From positions 434,001 through 498,000 of the forward strand of contig NZ_JANZNT010000001.1 in NCBI RefSeq assembly GCF_025153455.1: a stretch of 64,000 nucleotides of DNA, read 5' to 3'. Numbering within the stretch: the first letter of the stretch is position 1; every line of letters starts with the position of its first letter. A model generated the notes under the pieces. It did no database searches and was not told the origin of the DNA. It saw nothing but the letters and a program-made list of their open reading frames with translations. The position numbers and the translations under genes are program-made. Of the stretch, positions 25,640-35,063 are shown piece after piece. The stretch comes from Sphingomonas sp. BGYR3 (GTDB lineage Bacteria; Pseudomonadota; Alphaproteobacteria; Sphingomonadales; Sphingomonadaceae).

Positions 25640-26353
25640 ATGAGCCTGCCACACCTTCTTCTGGTCGATGACGAACGATCGATCCGCGAACCGCTGGCCC
25701 AGTTTCTGACGAAACAGGGGTTTCGGGTGACGCAGGTCGCCGATGCGGAGGCCGCGCGCGCGCGGCTCAACGCCTATGACATCGATCTAGCCATCGTCGA
25801 CATCATGATGCCGGGCGAGGATGGCCTGAGCCTGTGTCGTCACATTCGCGCGACAAGCGATACGCCCGTCATCCTGCTGACCGCAAAGAGCGAGGAGACG
25901 GACCGGATCGTCGGCCTGGAAATGGGCGCGGACGATTATGTCGTAAAGCCCTTTTCCCCCCGCGAGCTGGCGACACGGGTGAAGGTCGTGCTGCGCCGCG
26001 CGGCGAACGGATCGCGCCAGCACGCGCCGGAAAGCGGCAGTTTCGCCTTTGCCGGATGGGTGCTGAAAACGGGTGAGCGGACGCTGGTCGACCGCGACGG
26101 CGTGTCGGTGCCGCTGTCGACGGGTGAATATAACCTGCTTCACGCGCTGGTCATGCGGCCGCGTCAGGTGCTGACCCGCGACCAGTTGCTCGATCTGACC
26201 CAGGGCCGGGAAGCGGCAGCATTCGATCGCGCCATCGACAATCAGGTCAGCCGCCTGCGCAAAAAGCTGGAGGAGGACCCCAAAAGCCCCTCCGTCATCA
26301 AGACCGTTTGGGGCGGCGGGTACACCCTGTCGGCCGAGGTTACGCGGCTTTGA
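25640..26353 (+). CDS. OmpR-family response regulator
   Basis: 237 residues. The receiver domain is complete: D10-D11 in LVDDE, phosphorylation site D54 in AIVDIMMPGEDG, T81 in LLTAK and K103 in VVKPFSP. The C-terminal winged helix has the usual STGEYNLLHALVMRPRQVLT and the end VWGGGYTLSAEV. It is followed after seven bases by its histidine kinase. Together with the EF-hand gene upstream this suggests a cation- or envelope-responsive system; the true stimulus is not visible. Confidence 0.94.
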   Translation: MSLPHLLLVDDERSIREPLAQFLTKQGFRVTQVADAEAARARLNAYDIDLAIVDIMMPGEDGLSLCRHIRATSDTPVILLTAKSEETDRIVGLEMGADDYVVKPFSPRELATRVKVVLRRAANGSRQHAPESGSFAFAGWVLKTGERTLVDRDGVSVPLSTGEYNLLHALVMRPRQVLTRDQLLDLTQGREAAAFDRAIDNQVSRLRKKLEEDPKSPSVIKTVWGGGYTLSAEVTRL

Positions 26354-26360
26354 CACGCGC

Positions 26361-27722
26361 ATGAGCCGCATCCGCCTGTTGCCGCGCAGCCTTGCCGGTC
26401 AGCTTGCGCTGCTCGTCGCGCTGGCGCTGTTCGTGGCGCAGGCGCTGAACTTTGCGCTGCTGCTGCGCGAGCGGCAGGGATATCGCTTTGCCCAGATTGC
26501 GGTGCCCACCATCACCCGCATCGTCGATGCGGCCGAACGGGTGGAACAGGGCCGGCTGTCGCTGGACGACCCGCGACCGCGCGGCCGGGTGCGGCTGGTC
26601 AGCGCCAATCCGGTGCCGGAAGGGCTGCCCACCGAGGATGATGTGGCGGCCGGCATCCGGTACGGCCTGGACCAGAGCCAGGTCCAATATGGCCGCATCG
26701 TCGCGGTTCTGAACCACGAGCATGTGCCCGTGCCAATCCTGGAGTCTCGCCGGCGACAGAACGATCAGCGCCAGGACCGGCAGAACGGGCCGCCCGATCT
26801 GCTGGTCGCTGTGGAATTGCCGGGCAAGGGGTGGCTGGCGATCCGCGCGCCATGGCCGATGACCGGGCGGTTCCTGATCTGGCAACTGATCGCCCAGACG
26901 CTTGTGCTCTATGCGGTTGTCATGCTGCCCATCGTGGTGCTGGGCCGGCGGATCGCGCGTCCGCTGCGGTCGCTGGCGCAGTCGGCGGCCAGCTTTAACC
27001 CTGCACAGCCAGGCGAACCGGTGCCCGAACGGGGGCCGGAGGACGTCCGGTCGGTGATTTCGGCGTATAACGGCCTGTCCGGCCGCGTGACCGCCATGCT
27101 GGATGAAAAGGACCGGATGCTGGGCGCGATCGGCCATGATCTGCGCACTCCGCTGGCCGCGCTGCGCGTCCGCATCGAAAGCGTCGAGGACGAACAGGAC
27201 CGGGCGCGCATGGCCGAGATCATCGAGGAAATGCACCGGACGCTGGAGGATATCCTGTCGCTGGCGCGGATGGGCCGGCCCAGCGAGCCGCACAGCGATG
27301 TCGATCTGGCCGCGCTGGTCGATGCCGTCGTTGCCGATTTCGAGGATCTGGGCGCCGATGTGACCGCGACAGAGGCACCGCGCATCACCATCCGCATCCG
27401 TCCGACGCTGATGCGGCGGGCGCTGCGCAACCTCATTGAAAACGCCGTCAAATATGCGGGGTCAGCCGAAGTGCGGCTGGTTCCGGGCGAGCGCGACGTC
27501 TGTATCGAGGTGGCCGATCACGGCCCCGGCATCCCGGAGGACAAGATCGACGATGTGTTCGACGCCTTTATCCGCGTCGAAACCAGCCGCAACCGGGATA
27601 CTGGCGGCATTGGCCTGGGCCTGGCGCTGGCCCGTGCCATTGTCCGCGATGCGGGGGGCACGATCACGCTGACCAACCGTCAGGGCGGCGGCCTGATCGC
27701 CGCAATCCGCCTGCCCCGTTGA
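26361..27722 (+). CDS. Membrane sensor histidine kinase (EnvZ type)
   Basis: 453 residues. One transmembrane helix is at about 12-30, a periplasmic sensor of about 145 residues follows, then a second helix near 172-195, then HAMP (RRIARPLRSLAQSAASF). The phosphoacceptor is H259 in AIGHDLRTPLAALR. The ATPase has NLIENAVKYA (N box), DHGPGIP (G1) and GGIGLGLALARAI (G2). The sensor has a notably polar segment, RRRQNDQRQDRQNGPPD, and no recognised fold. It is the cognate partner of the preceding regulator. Confidence 0.93.
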   Translation: MSRIRLLPRSLAGQLALLVALALFVAQALNFALLLRERQGYRFAQIAVPTITRIVDAAERVEQGRLSLDDPRPRGRVRLVSANPVPEGLPTEDDVAAGIRYGLDQSQVQYGRIVAVLNHEHVPVPILESRRRQNDQRQDRQNGPPDLLVAVELPGKGWLAIRAPWPMTGRFLIWQLIAQTLVLYAVVMLPIVVLGRRIARPLRSLAQSAASFNPAQPGEPVPERGPEDVRSVISAYNGLSGRVTAMLDEKDRMLGAIGHDLRTPLAALRVRIESVEDEQDRARMAEIIEEMHRTLEDILSLARMGRPSEPHSDVDLAALVDAVVADFEDLGADVTATEAPRITIRIRPTLMRRALRNLIENAVKYAGSAEVRLVPGERDVCIEVADHGPGIPEDKIDDVFDAFIRVETSRNRDTGGIGLGLALARAIVRDAGGTITLTNRQGGGLIAAIRLPR

Positions 27723-27726
27723 TCCG

Positions 27727-28422
27727 ATGCTGAAGGTTGCGAGCTATAACATTCACAAGGCGGTGGGGACCGACCGGCAACGGCGGCCGGACCGCATCGT
27801 ACAGGTGCTGGGCGAAATCGGGGCCGATATCGTCGCGCTTCAGGAATGTGACCGCCGCTTTGGCGCGCGTCAGGCGGTGTTGCCCGGCCATATCCTGAAC
27901 GATCATGGCGGGTGGCAGGTGGTGCCGGTGGCACAGCGGCAGGCCAGCATGGGATGGCATGGCAATGGCCTGCTGATCCGGCCCGAGGCGACGTTGCTGC
28001 ACGCAGAGGCGCTGCACCTGCCGGTGCTGGAGCCGCGCGGCGCTGTGCTGGCCGAGGTTCACGCGCGCGGGCGCGACTACCGGATCGTCGGGATGCACCT
28101 TGATCTGTCGGGCCTGTGGCGCAGGCGGCAGGCGCGGGCGATCCTGGCGCATCTTGCCGCCCGCCCCACCTCCATGCCGACGATCCTGATGGGCGACCTG
28201 AACGAATGGCGGCCCAATGGCGGCTGCATCGCCGATTTCTGCCGATCCCACCGGCTGGCCGATACCGGGCCAAGCTTTCCGGCCCGGCGGCCGATCGGGC
28301 GGCTCGACCGGATCATGGTCAGCCGGGATCTGTCCATCCTGGACTGCGGCGTCCATGGCAGCGTTGCCGCCCATGCCGCTTCCGATCACCGGCCGGTCTG
28401 GGCTAGGATACAACCGGCCTGA
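27727..28422 (+). CDS. Endonuclease/exonuclease/phosphatase (EEP) family hydrolase
   Basis: 231 residues with the EEP metal-hydrolase motifs in order: LKVASYNIHKAVG (N), IVALQECDRRFG (E), GMHLDLSG, MGDLNEWRP (D-x-N) and the terminal SDHRPVWA (D-H). No signal peptide is visible. The short form resembles phosphodiesterase or phospholipase-like EEP proteins found beside phospholipid genes in alphaproteobacteria. It starts four bases after the kinase and sits upstream of a patatin-related lipase, so a lipid or phosphodiester substrate is plausible but not shown. Confidence 0.88.
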   Translation: MLKVASYNIHKAVGTDRQRRPDRIVQVLGEIGADIVALQECDRRFGARQAVLPGHILNDHGGWQVVPVAQRQASMGWHGNGLLIRPEATLLHAEALHLPVLEPRGAVLAEVHARGRDYRIVGMHLDLSGLWRRRQARAILAHLAARPTSMPTILMGDLNEWRPNGGCIADFCRSHRLADTGPSFPARRPIGRLDRIMVSRDLSILDCGVHGSVAAHAASDHRPVWARIQPA

Positions 28423-28467
28423 CCATCCGTGCCCGGGGTGGAACGGGCGATACCAGAGGGGTGCCCC

Positions 28468-30768
28468 GTGCGGGAAAAGGAATTGCGGCTGGCCCTTGTC
28501 TGTTACGGCGGCATCAGCCTGGCCGTATACATGCACGGCATTACCAAGGAGATATGGCGGCTTGCCCGCGCCAGCCGCGCCTTTTGCGATGGCGACCCGC
28601 CATCCGCCGGCAGTGAGGGCGTTTATCGCGCGCTGATGCAGGACATTGCCGATCGCACCGGCGTTCAGGTGCGCGTGCTGGCCGATATCGTCGCGGGCGC
28701 GAGTGCGGGCGGCATCAATGGCGTGTTCCTGGCGCAGGCGATCAGTTCGGGCCAGTCGCTCGACCCGTTGACCGACCTGTGGCTGGACACGGCGGATGTC
28801 GAGGCGCTGATCGATCCGGGTCAGGCGCCATCCGGGCGGATGACCAAGCTGTGGGCGCTGCCCATCGCGTGGATGGCGATGAACCGCGGCACGATGATCG
28901 ACGCCACCGTCGAAGAGGGCGCGCGCGACGAGGTGAAGCGCAAGCTGGAACATTTCGTCCGGTCCCGCTGGTTCGAACCGCCCTTTGGCGGGGAGCGGAT
29001 GCTCGACCTGTTGCTTGACGCGCTTGACGCCATGGCGGCCGTCCCCGCCGGTCCCCGTCTGTTGCCGCCGGGTCAGCCCATCGACCTGTTCGTCACGGTG
29101 ACGGATTTCGAGGGGCATTTCGAACTGCTCCGCCTCAATTCACCGCCCGAAGTGATCGAAACGGAGCATCGGCTGGTCATCAGTTTCCGGGATCAGGGGC
29201 ATGACGGCCCCTGCCCGCTTGCCGACCCCGCCGAGCTTGCCTTTGCCGCGCGGGCAACGTCCAGTTTTCCCGGCGCCTTTCCGCCCTTTTCGGTGGGGGA
29301 ACTGGACCGGGTGCTGGACATGCGGGACCGGTCATGGCCGGGCCGCGCCGAGTTTCTGCGCCGCGCCATGCCCCATCGCGCCGCAGCGGGCGCGGCGGAA
29401 CAGGCGGCGCTGATCGACGGGTCGGTGCTGGTCAACGCCCCGTTTCAGCCCGCCATCGATGCCCTGCGCGAACGGCCCGCCCGGCGACAGGTGGACCGGC
29501 GGTTCATCTTCATCGATCCGACCCCCGGAGCACGGCCCGGCATCTATGGCGAACCCGGCCACCGGCCCGGTTTTTTCCAGACGATCATCGGATCGCTGTC
29601 CGAACTGCCCCGGCAACAGCCGATCCGCGACAATCTGGAGGCGATTGCCGCCCGGTCCGAACGCATCATCCGGATGCGAACGATCATGGAGGCGATCCGC
29701 GCAGAGGTGGAGGCGCAGGTCGTCGGCCTGTTCGGCTATACCCTGTTCCTCGATTATCCCACGCCGCGGCGGTTGGTGAACTGGCGTCGCCGGGCACAGA
29801 GCCATGCGGCAAGCCGGGCGGGTTACGGCCATGCGGCCTATGCCCTGTTGAAAGTGGACGCGATCATCGACCGGCTGGCCGCCCTGATCGGGGCGATGAC
29901 CAAGCGGACGACGGCAGAAGATGTCCGCGCAATCCGCGCCGCGCTGGCCGCGTGCGTGCGCGAGCGGGGGGCGATGGATTTCGCCGCCGGGCATCCGACG
30001 GGTGCCGCGCCCGCCGCCGTCGCGTTCCTGCGCGCCCATGACCTTGGCTTTCGCATACGGCGACTGCGGCTGCTGGCCCGGCGGATCACCGAGCTGGACG
30101 AAGCGACGCCGGACGAGGCGCTGTCGGCGATGCGCGAGGCGGTTTACCAATCGCTCAGCGCCTATCTGGAATGTGAGCGGCAGGAACATCATGCGGGGCT
30201 GATCGGCCCGGACGACATGCCCGCATTGCTGGATCATCCGGGCGTGGTGCTGGACCGGGTGGCCGCGCATATGAACCTTGAGGCGCTGGACAGTGCGACG
30301 GACGACCGGTTGTCGGCGGCGTTCAGCCAGTTGTCGCGCGATCTGCGCCGCCCGGTGCTGCTCGCCTATCTGGGCTTTCCGTTTTTCGATCTGGCCACCC
30401 TGCCGCTGCTGGAGGGTGAGGGGATGGACGAATTCGATCCGATCCGCGTCGACCGCATCTCGCCCGACGATGCGACGGCAATCCGGTCCGGCGGCGCGGC
30501 GGCGACGCTGAAGGGGATTCAGTTCAACAATTTCGGCGCATTTTTCAGCCGTGCCTATCGCGAAAACGACTATCTTTGGGGTCGGCTGCATGGAGCAGAC
30601 CGACTGATCGACATCGTGCTTTCCACCCTGTCCCCAAGCCAGCGGCCCGATCCGGCCGAACTGTTGGCGGTCAAGCAACAGGCGTTCCGCGCCATCCTGA
30701 ACGAGGAACGGGAACGGCTCAAAAGCATTCCCGGCTTGTTCGAGGCGCTGGACGCCGAGATCGGATGA
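28468..30768 (+). CDS. Patatin-related protein (DUF3376/TIGR03607-like lipid acyl hydrolase)
   Basis: 766 residues. The N-terminus REKELRLALVCYGGISLAVY matches the patatin-related family's oxyanion region. The nucleophile elbow G-A-S79-A-G-G lies in ADIVAGASAGGINGVFLAQA. The catalytic aspartate is D317 in LIDGSVLVNAPF. The serine-aspartate dyad is therefore complete. The long C-terminal half is helical and typical of the DUF3376 region. I chose GTG 28468, which has AGGGG about eight bases before it and begins the family's usual REKELRL, rather than GTG 28429. The substrate is probably a membrane lipid; no secretion signal is seen. Confidence 0.87.
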   Translation: MREKELRLALVCYGGISLAVYMHGITKEIWRLARASRAFCDGDPPSAGSEGVYRALMQDIADRTGVQVRVLADIVAGASAGGINGVFLAQAISSGQSLDPLTDLWLDTADVEALIDPGQAPSGRMTKLWALPIAWMAMNRGTMIDATVEEGARDEVKRKLEHFVRSRWFEPPFGGERMLDLLLDALDAMAAVPAGPRLLPPGQPIDLFVTVTDFEGHFELLRLNSPPEVIETEHRLVISFRDQGHDGPCPLADPAELAFAARATSSFPGAFPPFSVGELDRVLDMRDRSWPGRAEFLRRAMPHRAAAGAAEQAALIDGSVLVNAPFQPAIDALRERPARRQVDRRFIFIDPTPGARPGIYGEPGHRPGFFQTIIGSLSELPRQQPIRDNLEAIAARSERIIRMRTIMEAIRAEVEAQVVGLFGYTLFLDYPTPRRLVNWRRRAQSHAASRAGYGHAAYALLKVDAIIDRLAALIGAMTKRTTAEDVRAIRAALAACVRERGAMDFAAGHPTGAAPAAVAFLRAHDLGFRIRRLRLLARRITELDEATPDEALSAMREAVYQSLSAYLECERQEHHAGLIGPDDMPALLDHPGVVLDRVAAHMNLEALDSATDDRLSAAFSQLSRDLRRPVLLAYLGFPFFDLATLPLLEGEGMDEFDPIRVDRISPDDATAIRSGGAAATLKGIQFNNFGAFFSRAYRENDYLWGRLHGADRLIDIVLSTLSPSQRPDPAELLAVKQQAFRAILNEERERLKSIPGLFEALDAEIG

Positions 30769-30842
30769 ACCCGCCGTGGCTGGCCAATCCGGGCGATTGC
30801 GCCTAGGGTCCGCCGTGGCATGAGAAAAGGAAAGGATCGCCC

Positions 30843-31199
30843 ATGCAATTCCTGAGGACCCTGTTCTGGGCCTTGCTGGTCGGCATTCTGGTCGCGTTCG
30901 CCTTTAACAACTGGACCAGCGTGGACGTCCGGCTGTGGGGCGGGATGGTTGCGCAGACCAACTTGCCGCTGCTGCTTGGCATCGTCTTTCTGCTGGGTTT
31001 CCTGCCCATGTTCCTGGCGCATCAGGCGATGAAATGGCGGCTGAAATCGAAACTGGCGAGCACGGAGCGCGCGCTGAACGAATTACGCAATGCCCAGACC
31101 CCGATTGTGCAGCAGCCGGTGCCGCCCGCCCCGTCGGCCACCGCGCCGATCGCTTCCGGCGAGCTTCCGCTTGAACCCGCGCCGGGGCAGCGCCTGTGA
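30843..31199 (+). CDS. LapA-domain (DUF1049) inner-membrane protein
   Basis: 118 residues: two transmembrane helices (about 5-25 in LRTLFWALLVGILVAFAFNN and 44-64 in LPLLLGIVFLLGFLPMFLAH), then a coiled helix (KLASTERALNELRNAQ) and a proline-rich tail. This is the lipopolysaccharide-assembly protein A domain arrangement. Its stop overlaps the pyrF GTG start by four bases. In many alphaproteobacteria such a gene stands beside pyrF or trpF. Confidence 0.87.
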   Translation: MQFLRTLFWALLVGILVAFAFNNWTSVDVRLWGGMVAQTNLPLLLGIVFLLGFLPMFLAHQAMKWRLKSKLASTERALNELRNAQTPIVQQPVPPAPSATAPIASGELPLEPAPGQRL

Positions 31200-31870
31200 C
31201 CAACCGGATCTTCGTTGCCCTGGATACGCCAGACCTTGAACAGGCGCAGGCACTGGCCCGGCGCGTCCATACCCATGTGGGCGGGATCAAGCTGGGCCTG
31301 GAATTCTTCATGGCCAATGGGCGGCACGGCGTGCACGCCATGGCCGATATCGGCCTGCCCATTTTCCTTGACCTGAAATTCCACGACATTCCGAACACGG
31401 TGGCAAAGGCGGTGCAGGCGCTGCGCCCGCTTAATCCCGCGATCCTGACCGTCCATGCCAGTGGCGGCCGCGCGATGATGGAGGATGCCAAGGCCGCCGC
31501 GCCGGAGGGGACCAAGGTCGTCGCCGTCACCATGCTGACCAGCCTGGACCGCAGCGACCTTCAGTCCATCGGCCTGTCGCCCGATCCGCACGAACAGGTC
31601 GTTCGGCTGGCCGAACTCGCCCGGTCCGCCGGGGTTGATGGCATCGTATGTTCAGGCGAAGAGGTGAAAGCCGCCCACTCCGTCTGGAAAGACGGATTTT
31701 TCGTCGTCCCCGGCGTGCGGCCCGCCGATGGGACCGCGGGCGACCAGAAGCGGGTGGTGACGCCCCGCGACGCGCTGGATCGCGGTGCCTCTATCCTGGT
31801 CATCGGCCGCCCGATCACACAGGCCGAGGACCCGGATCAGGCCGCGCGGGCCATCGAGGCGACCCTCTAG
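31196..31870 (+). CDS. pyrF: Orotidine 5'-phosphate decarboxylase
   Basis: Last step of UMP synthesis. 224 residues with the signature FLDLKFHDIPNTVAKAV carrying the catalytic Asp-Lys-Asp array, plus VALDTPDLEQA at the start and VTPRDALDRGASILVIGRPI at the end. The start is GTG at 31196, inside the upstream stop (GTGA). The next gene on this strand, trpF, is 4 kb away because a minus-strand module intervenes. Confidence 0.95.
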   Translation: MTNRIFVALDTPDLEQAQALARRVHTHVGGIKLGLEFFMANGRHGVHAMADIGLPIFLDLKFHDIPNTVAKAVQALRPLNPAILTVHASGGRAMMEDAKAAAPEGTKVVAVTMLTSLDRSDLQSIGLSPDPHEQVVRLAELARSAGVDGIVCSGEEVKAAHSVWKDGFFVVPGVRPADGTAGDQKRVVTPRDALDRGASILVIGRPITQAEDPDQAARAIEATL

Positions 31871-31891
31871 AGGGATCGGGCAGCGGGCCGA

Positions 31892-32530
31892 TCAGGCCGC
31901 GGTGGTCAGCGCCGCAACGAACGCCCGCGCCCGTTCACCGACCTGTTCCGCACTGTATCCGGGGCGATAGAGCGCCGAGCCAAGGCCGAACCCCGCTGCA
32001 CCGGCGTCCAGCCAGGGCTGCATATTCCCCGGGTCGATGCCGCCCACCGGCAGGACGCGCGTGCCGGCCGGCAGCACCGCGCGCATCGCCTTCAGCACCG
32101 CAGGCGATGCGCCCTCTGCCGGAAACAGTTTAAGGGCATGGGCACCGGCGGCCAGCGCCGCAAACCCCTCGCTCGGGGTTGCCATGCCGGGCAGCGAGAC
32201 AAGGCCCGCATTGACGCTGGCCCCGATCACCGCCGTGTCGGTGTTGGGCGAAATGATCATCGTGCCGCCCGCCGCCGCGACGGCATCGACATCCGCCACG
32301 GTCAGCACCGTTCCGGCACCGACGACCGCGCGATCCCCGGCCACGCTGGCCAACCGGGCGATGCTGTCCAGCGGGCGCGGCGAATTGAGCGGCACTTCGA
32401 TCAGGGTGAACCCCGCCTCGATCAGCGCCTCGCCAATCGGCACCACCTCGTCCGGCTGAACCCCGCGCAGGATCGCGATCAGGGGGCAGCGCGCAAACGC
32501 CGCATCGAACCGGTTGCTCGTCTCACTCAT
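31892..32530 (-). CDS. dgoA: 2-dehydro-3-deoxy-6-phosphogalactonate aldolase
   Basis: 212-residue class I aldolase of the KDPG/KDPGal family, splitting the sugar acid phosphate into pyruvate and glyceraldehyde 3-phosphate. PLIAILRGVQPDE, TLIEVPLNSPRPLDS and VGAGTVLTVADVDA mark the DgoA branch; the Schiff-base lysine is in HALKLFPAE. A longer open frame exists, but ATG 32530 (MSETSNRF) overlaps the dgoK stop in the usual ATGA way. Last gene of the symporter-dgoK-dgoA operon. Confidence 0.92.
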   Translation of the reverse strand: MSETSNRFDAAFARCPLIAILRGVQPDEVVPIGEALIEAGFTLIEVPLNSPRPLDSIARLASVAGDRAVVGAGTVLTVADVDAVAAAGGTMIISPNTDTAVIGASVNAGLVSLPGMATPSEGFAALAAGAHALKLFPAEGASPAVLKAMRAVLPAGTRVLPVGGIDPGNMQPWLDAGAAGFGLGSALYRPGYSAEQVGERARAFVAALTTAA

Positions 32531-33396
32531 GCCTGAAATCCCTGAATCGCGGTAACGCCCGCCACAAATGCCGCGCTGCTGTTGATCAGCACCGCCTGTC
32601 GCCCGTGCGCCTCGATCGCCGCCACGTACAGCTGGCCCAGCGCATTGCCCGCCAGAATATGAACCCGGTCGGCATCCGTTTCGGACAGGCGCGCGGCAAC
32701 CTCTGTCCCGATCAAAAGGCCGCTGGCATAGGCGGGTGCATCCCCATCCGCGCGCATCCCCAGCAATCCTGCCGCCCGGATACCGAACAGGTCGGTCAAC
32801 AGGTCGCGGCGGTTCCGCGCATCGGCAACGCCGTCCAGAAACGCCGGGCCAAGCGCCGGATCGCCGCCAAGCTGCTGCGCCAGCACGCCATGCCCGCGCA
32901 ACAGGGCGAACAGCTCGCCGGTCATCGCGGTGGAAAATGCCGCGATCCGGCCATCCGCCATTCGCGCCCATTTGCTGTGCGTGCCCGGTTGAACCAGAAC
33001 GGCGTCGGGGGGCACCAGCCCGGCGGCAACCGCACCCAGCAACTGCACCTCCTCGCCCCGCATCACATCGGCGCGCCCGTCGGCGGTCGTAGAGACGCCC
33101 GGGACGATGGCCGTGCGCGCGTCCACCCGCATCAGCTTTGCCGCCAGTTCGGCGATCCCGGCGGGTGCGGCGACATAAGGGGCAACGCGCCAGCCGATCG
33201 ACGATCCGACCATCCCGGCCATCAGCATGGGATGATCGCCGAACTGCGCCCGCACCTCGCCCACCGCCGCATCGAAATCGGTGACCGATGTAACGCCCAG
33301 ACCGTCCTGATGCGTGTGCACCACCGCCCCCGCCTCGATCCGATAGATGCGGCGATTGGTGGTGCCCCAGTCAATCGCCAGCAGCGTGTCCGCCAT
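32527..33396 (-). CDS. dgoK: 2-dehydro-3-deoxygalactonate kinase
   Basis: 289 residues phosphorylating 2-keto-3-deoxygalactonate before the aldolase step. LLAIDWGTTNRRIYRIEAG is the phosphate-binding start, and AVLVQPGTHSKWARMADGRI is typical of DgoK. ATG 33396 is preferred over GTG 33405. It begins two bases after the symporter stop and overlaps dgoA by four, so all three are one transcript. The dehydratase and galactose/galactonate steps are not in the window. Confidence 0.92.
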   Translation of the reverse strand: MADTLLAIDWGTTNRRIYRIEAGAVVHTHQDGLGVTSVTDFDAAVGEVRAQFGDHPMLMAGMVGSSIGWRVAPYVAAPAGIAELAAKLMRVDARTAIVPGVSTTADGRADVMRGEEVQLLGAVAAGLVPPDAVLVQPGTHSKWARMADGRIAAFSTAMTGELFALLRGHGVLAQQLGGDPALGPAFLDGVADARNRRDLLTDLFGIRAAGLLGMRADGDAPAYASGLLIGTEVAARLSETDADRVHILAGNALGQLYVAAIEAHGRQAVLINSSAAFVAGVTAIQGFQA

Positions 33397-33398
33397 CG

Positions 33399-35033
33399 TT
33401 ACCACCAGACCGCGTACAGGATGGCGAGCACGACGACCACCGCCACACTGGCCAGGTTGAACCCCGTGCTGGTCGCAAAGGACACGCCCTGCATCGTGAT
33501 CCGGTTGCGTTCCGCCTGTGCCGGACGCAGGAGCGAGACGATGATGGCCAGCGCCAGGCTGATGAAGAACACGATCATCATGCGGTTCATGAACGGCACG
33601 GCGTTCAGCACCGCGATGCCGCCCCAGTCGGCCGGCAGCCAGAACAGGAAACTGAGCGCAACCGACGCCACCGCCCCGACCAGCGCCCCCGCCTCTGTCG
33701 CGCGCGGCCAGAACAGGCCGAGCAGGAAGATGACGCAGATGCCCGGCGTGACGAATCCGGAAAATTCCTGGATATACTGGAACGCCTGATCCAGGCTGCC
33801 CAGCAGCGGACGGGCGGTCAGAATGCCCAGGATCGTCGCCACGACGGCGCTGATCCGGCCGACCAGCACCAGCGACTTTTCATGCGCCATGCTGGCCACG
33901 GCATCGCCGTCCGCCTCGCTCGCCCGGCTCTGAATCCCCTTCAGCTTGGCATAGAGATCAAGGGTGAAGATGGTGGCGATCGAATTGATCTTGGACGCCA
34001 TCGACGCGATGATCGCCGCGACCAGGGCCGCAAAGACCAGACCCAGCAACCCCGTCGGCAACAGCCGCATCATGGTGGGGTATGCCTGATCCGGCTTGGC
34101 AAGATCGGGGGCCAGGATCACCGCCGCGATGCCGGGCAGGACGATGATGATCGGCATCAGCATCTTGAGGAACGCGGCAAAGACGACCCCCTTTTGCGCC
34201 TCGCCCAGGCTCTTGGCCGCCAGCGCGCGCTGAATGATGTACTGGTTGAACCCCCAATAGCTGAGATTGGCGATCCACATCCCGCCGATCAGGACGCTGA
34301 GGCCCGGCAGATCCTTGTAGAACGGGTTGTCCGGCGACAGGATCATGTCGAATTTTTCGGGCAATTCGGTGGTCAGCCGGGAAAAGCCGCCCAGAACGCC
34401 GGCATCGCCGCCAATTTCGCTGAGCGTCAGCCACGATACGACCAGACCGCCGAACACCAGCAGCGTCACCTGCACGATGTCGGTCATCGCCACGGCCTTC
34501 AGCCCGCCGCGAAGCTGATAGACAAGGGCAAAGATGCCCAGGCCGATCAGCGCCACGTCCTGATCCACGCCCGCCACCTGAGTGACTGCGATCGAGCCAA
34601 GCCACAGGATCGAGGTCAGGTTGACGAAAACATACAGCGCCAGCCAGAACACCGCCATCACGGTGCGGATGGTCGGCCCGAACCGCTGTTCCAGGAACTG
34701 CGGCATGGTGTAGATTTCGTTGCGCAGGAAAATCGGCAGAAACCATTTGCCGACGATCAGCAGCGTCAGCGCCGCCATCCATTCATAGGATGCGATGGCC
34801 AGGCCGACGGCATAGCCCGATCCGGACATCCCGACGATCTGTTCGGCGGAAATGTTCGCCGCGATCAGCGACGCACCGATCGCCCACCAGGGCAGCGCCT
34901 TGGACGCCAGGAAATAATCGGACGTATTCTTGGTCCGACCTGCTTTTTCGCGGCTGATCCATTGGGCAAGGCCGAAAATGCCGATGGCATAGACGATGAC
35001 CACGATCAGATCGATTTGCGACAGTCCCGTCAC
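33399..35033 (-). CDS. Sodium:solute symporter, SGLT-like sugar transporter
   Basis: 544-residue SSS-family permease with about 14 transmembrane helices. IDLIVVIVYAIGIFGLAQWI starts helix 1; ASLIAANISAEQIVGMSGSG is the conserved sodium-binding region; WGFNQYIIQRALAAKSLGEA is the family signature seen in sugar symporters such as vSGLT. GTG 35033 is chosen, with GGGAGGGT a few bases before it. Head of the dgo operon, so galactose or a galactonate-related compound is the probable substrate. A palindrome sits 31 bases upstream. Confidence 0.9.
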   Translation of the reverse strand: MTGLSQIDLIVVIVYAIGIFGLAQWISREKAGRTKNTSDYFLASKALPWWAIGASLIAANISAEQIVGMSGSGYAVGLAIASYEWMAALTLLIVGKWFLPIFLRNEIYTMPQFLEQRFGPTIRTVMAVFWLALYVFVNLTSILWLGSIAVTQVAGVDQDVALIGLGIFALVYQLRGGLKAVAMTDIVQVTLLVFGGLVVSWLTLSEIGGDAGVLGGFSRLTTELPEKFDMILSPDNPFYKDLPGLSVLIGGMWIANLSYWGFNQYIIQRALAAKSLGEAQKGVVFAAFLKMLMPIIIVLPGIAAVILAPDLAKPDQAYPTMMRLLPTGLLGLVFAALVAAIIASMASKINSIATIFTLDLYAKLKGIQSRASEADGDAVASMAHEKSLVLVGRISAVVATILGILTARPLLGSLDQAFQYIQEFSGFVTPGICVIFLLGLFWPRATEAGALVGAVASVALSFLFWLPADWGGIAVLNAVPFMNRMMIVFFISLALAIIVSLLRPAQAERNRITMQGVSFATSTGFNLASVAVVVVLAILYAVWW

Positions 35034-35063
35034 GCACCCTCCCACATACTGATGACCCGAATT

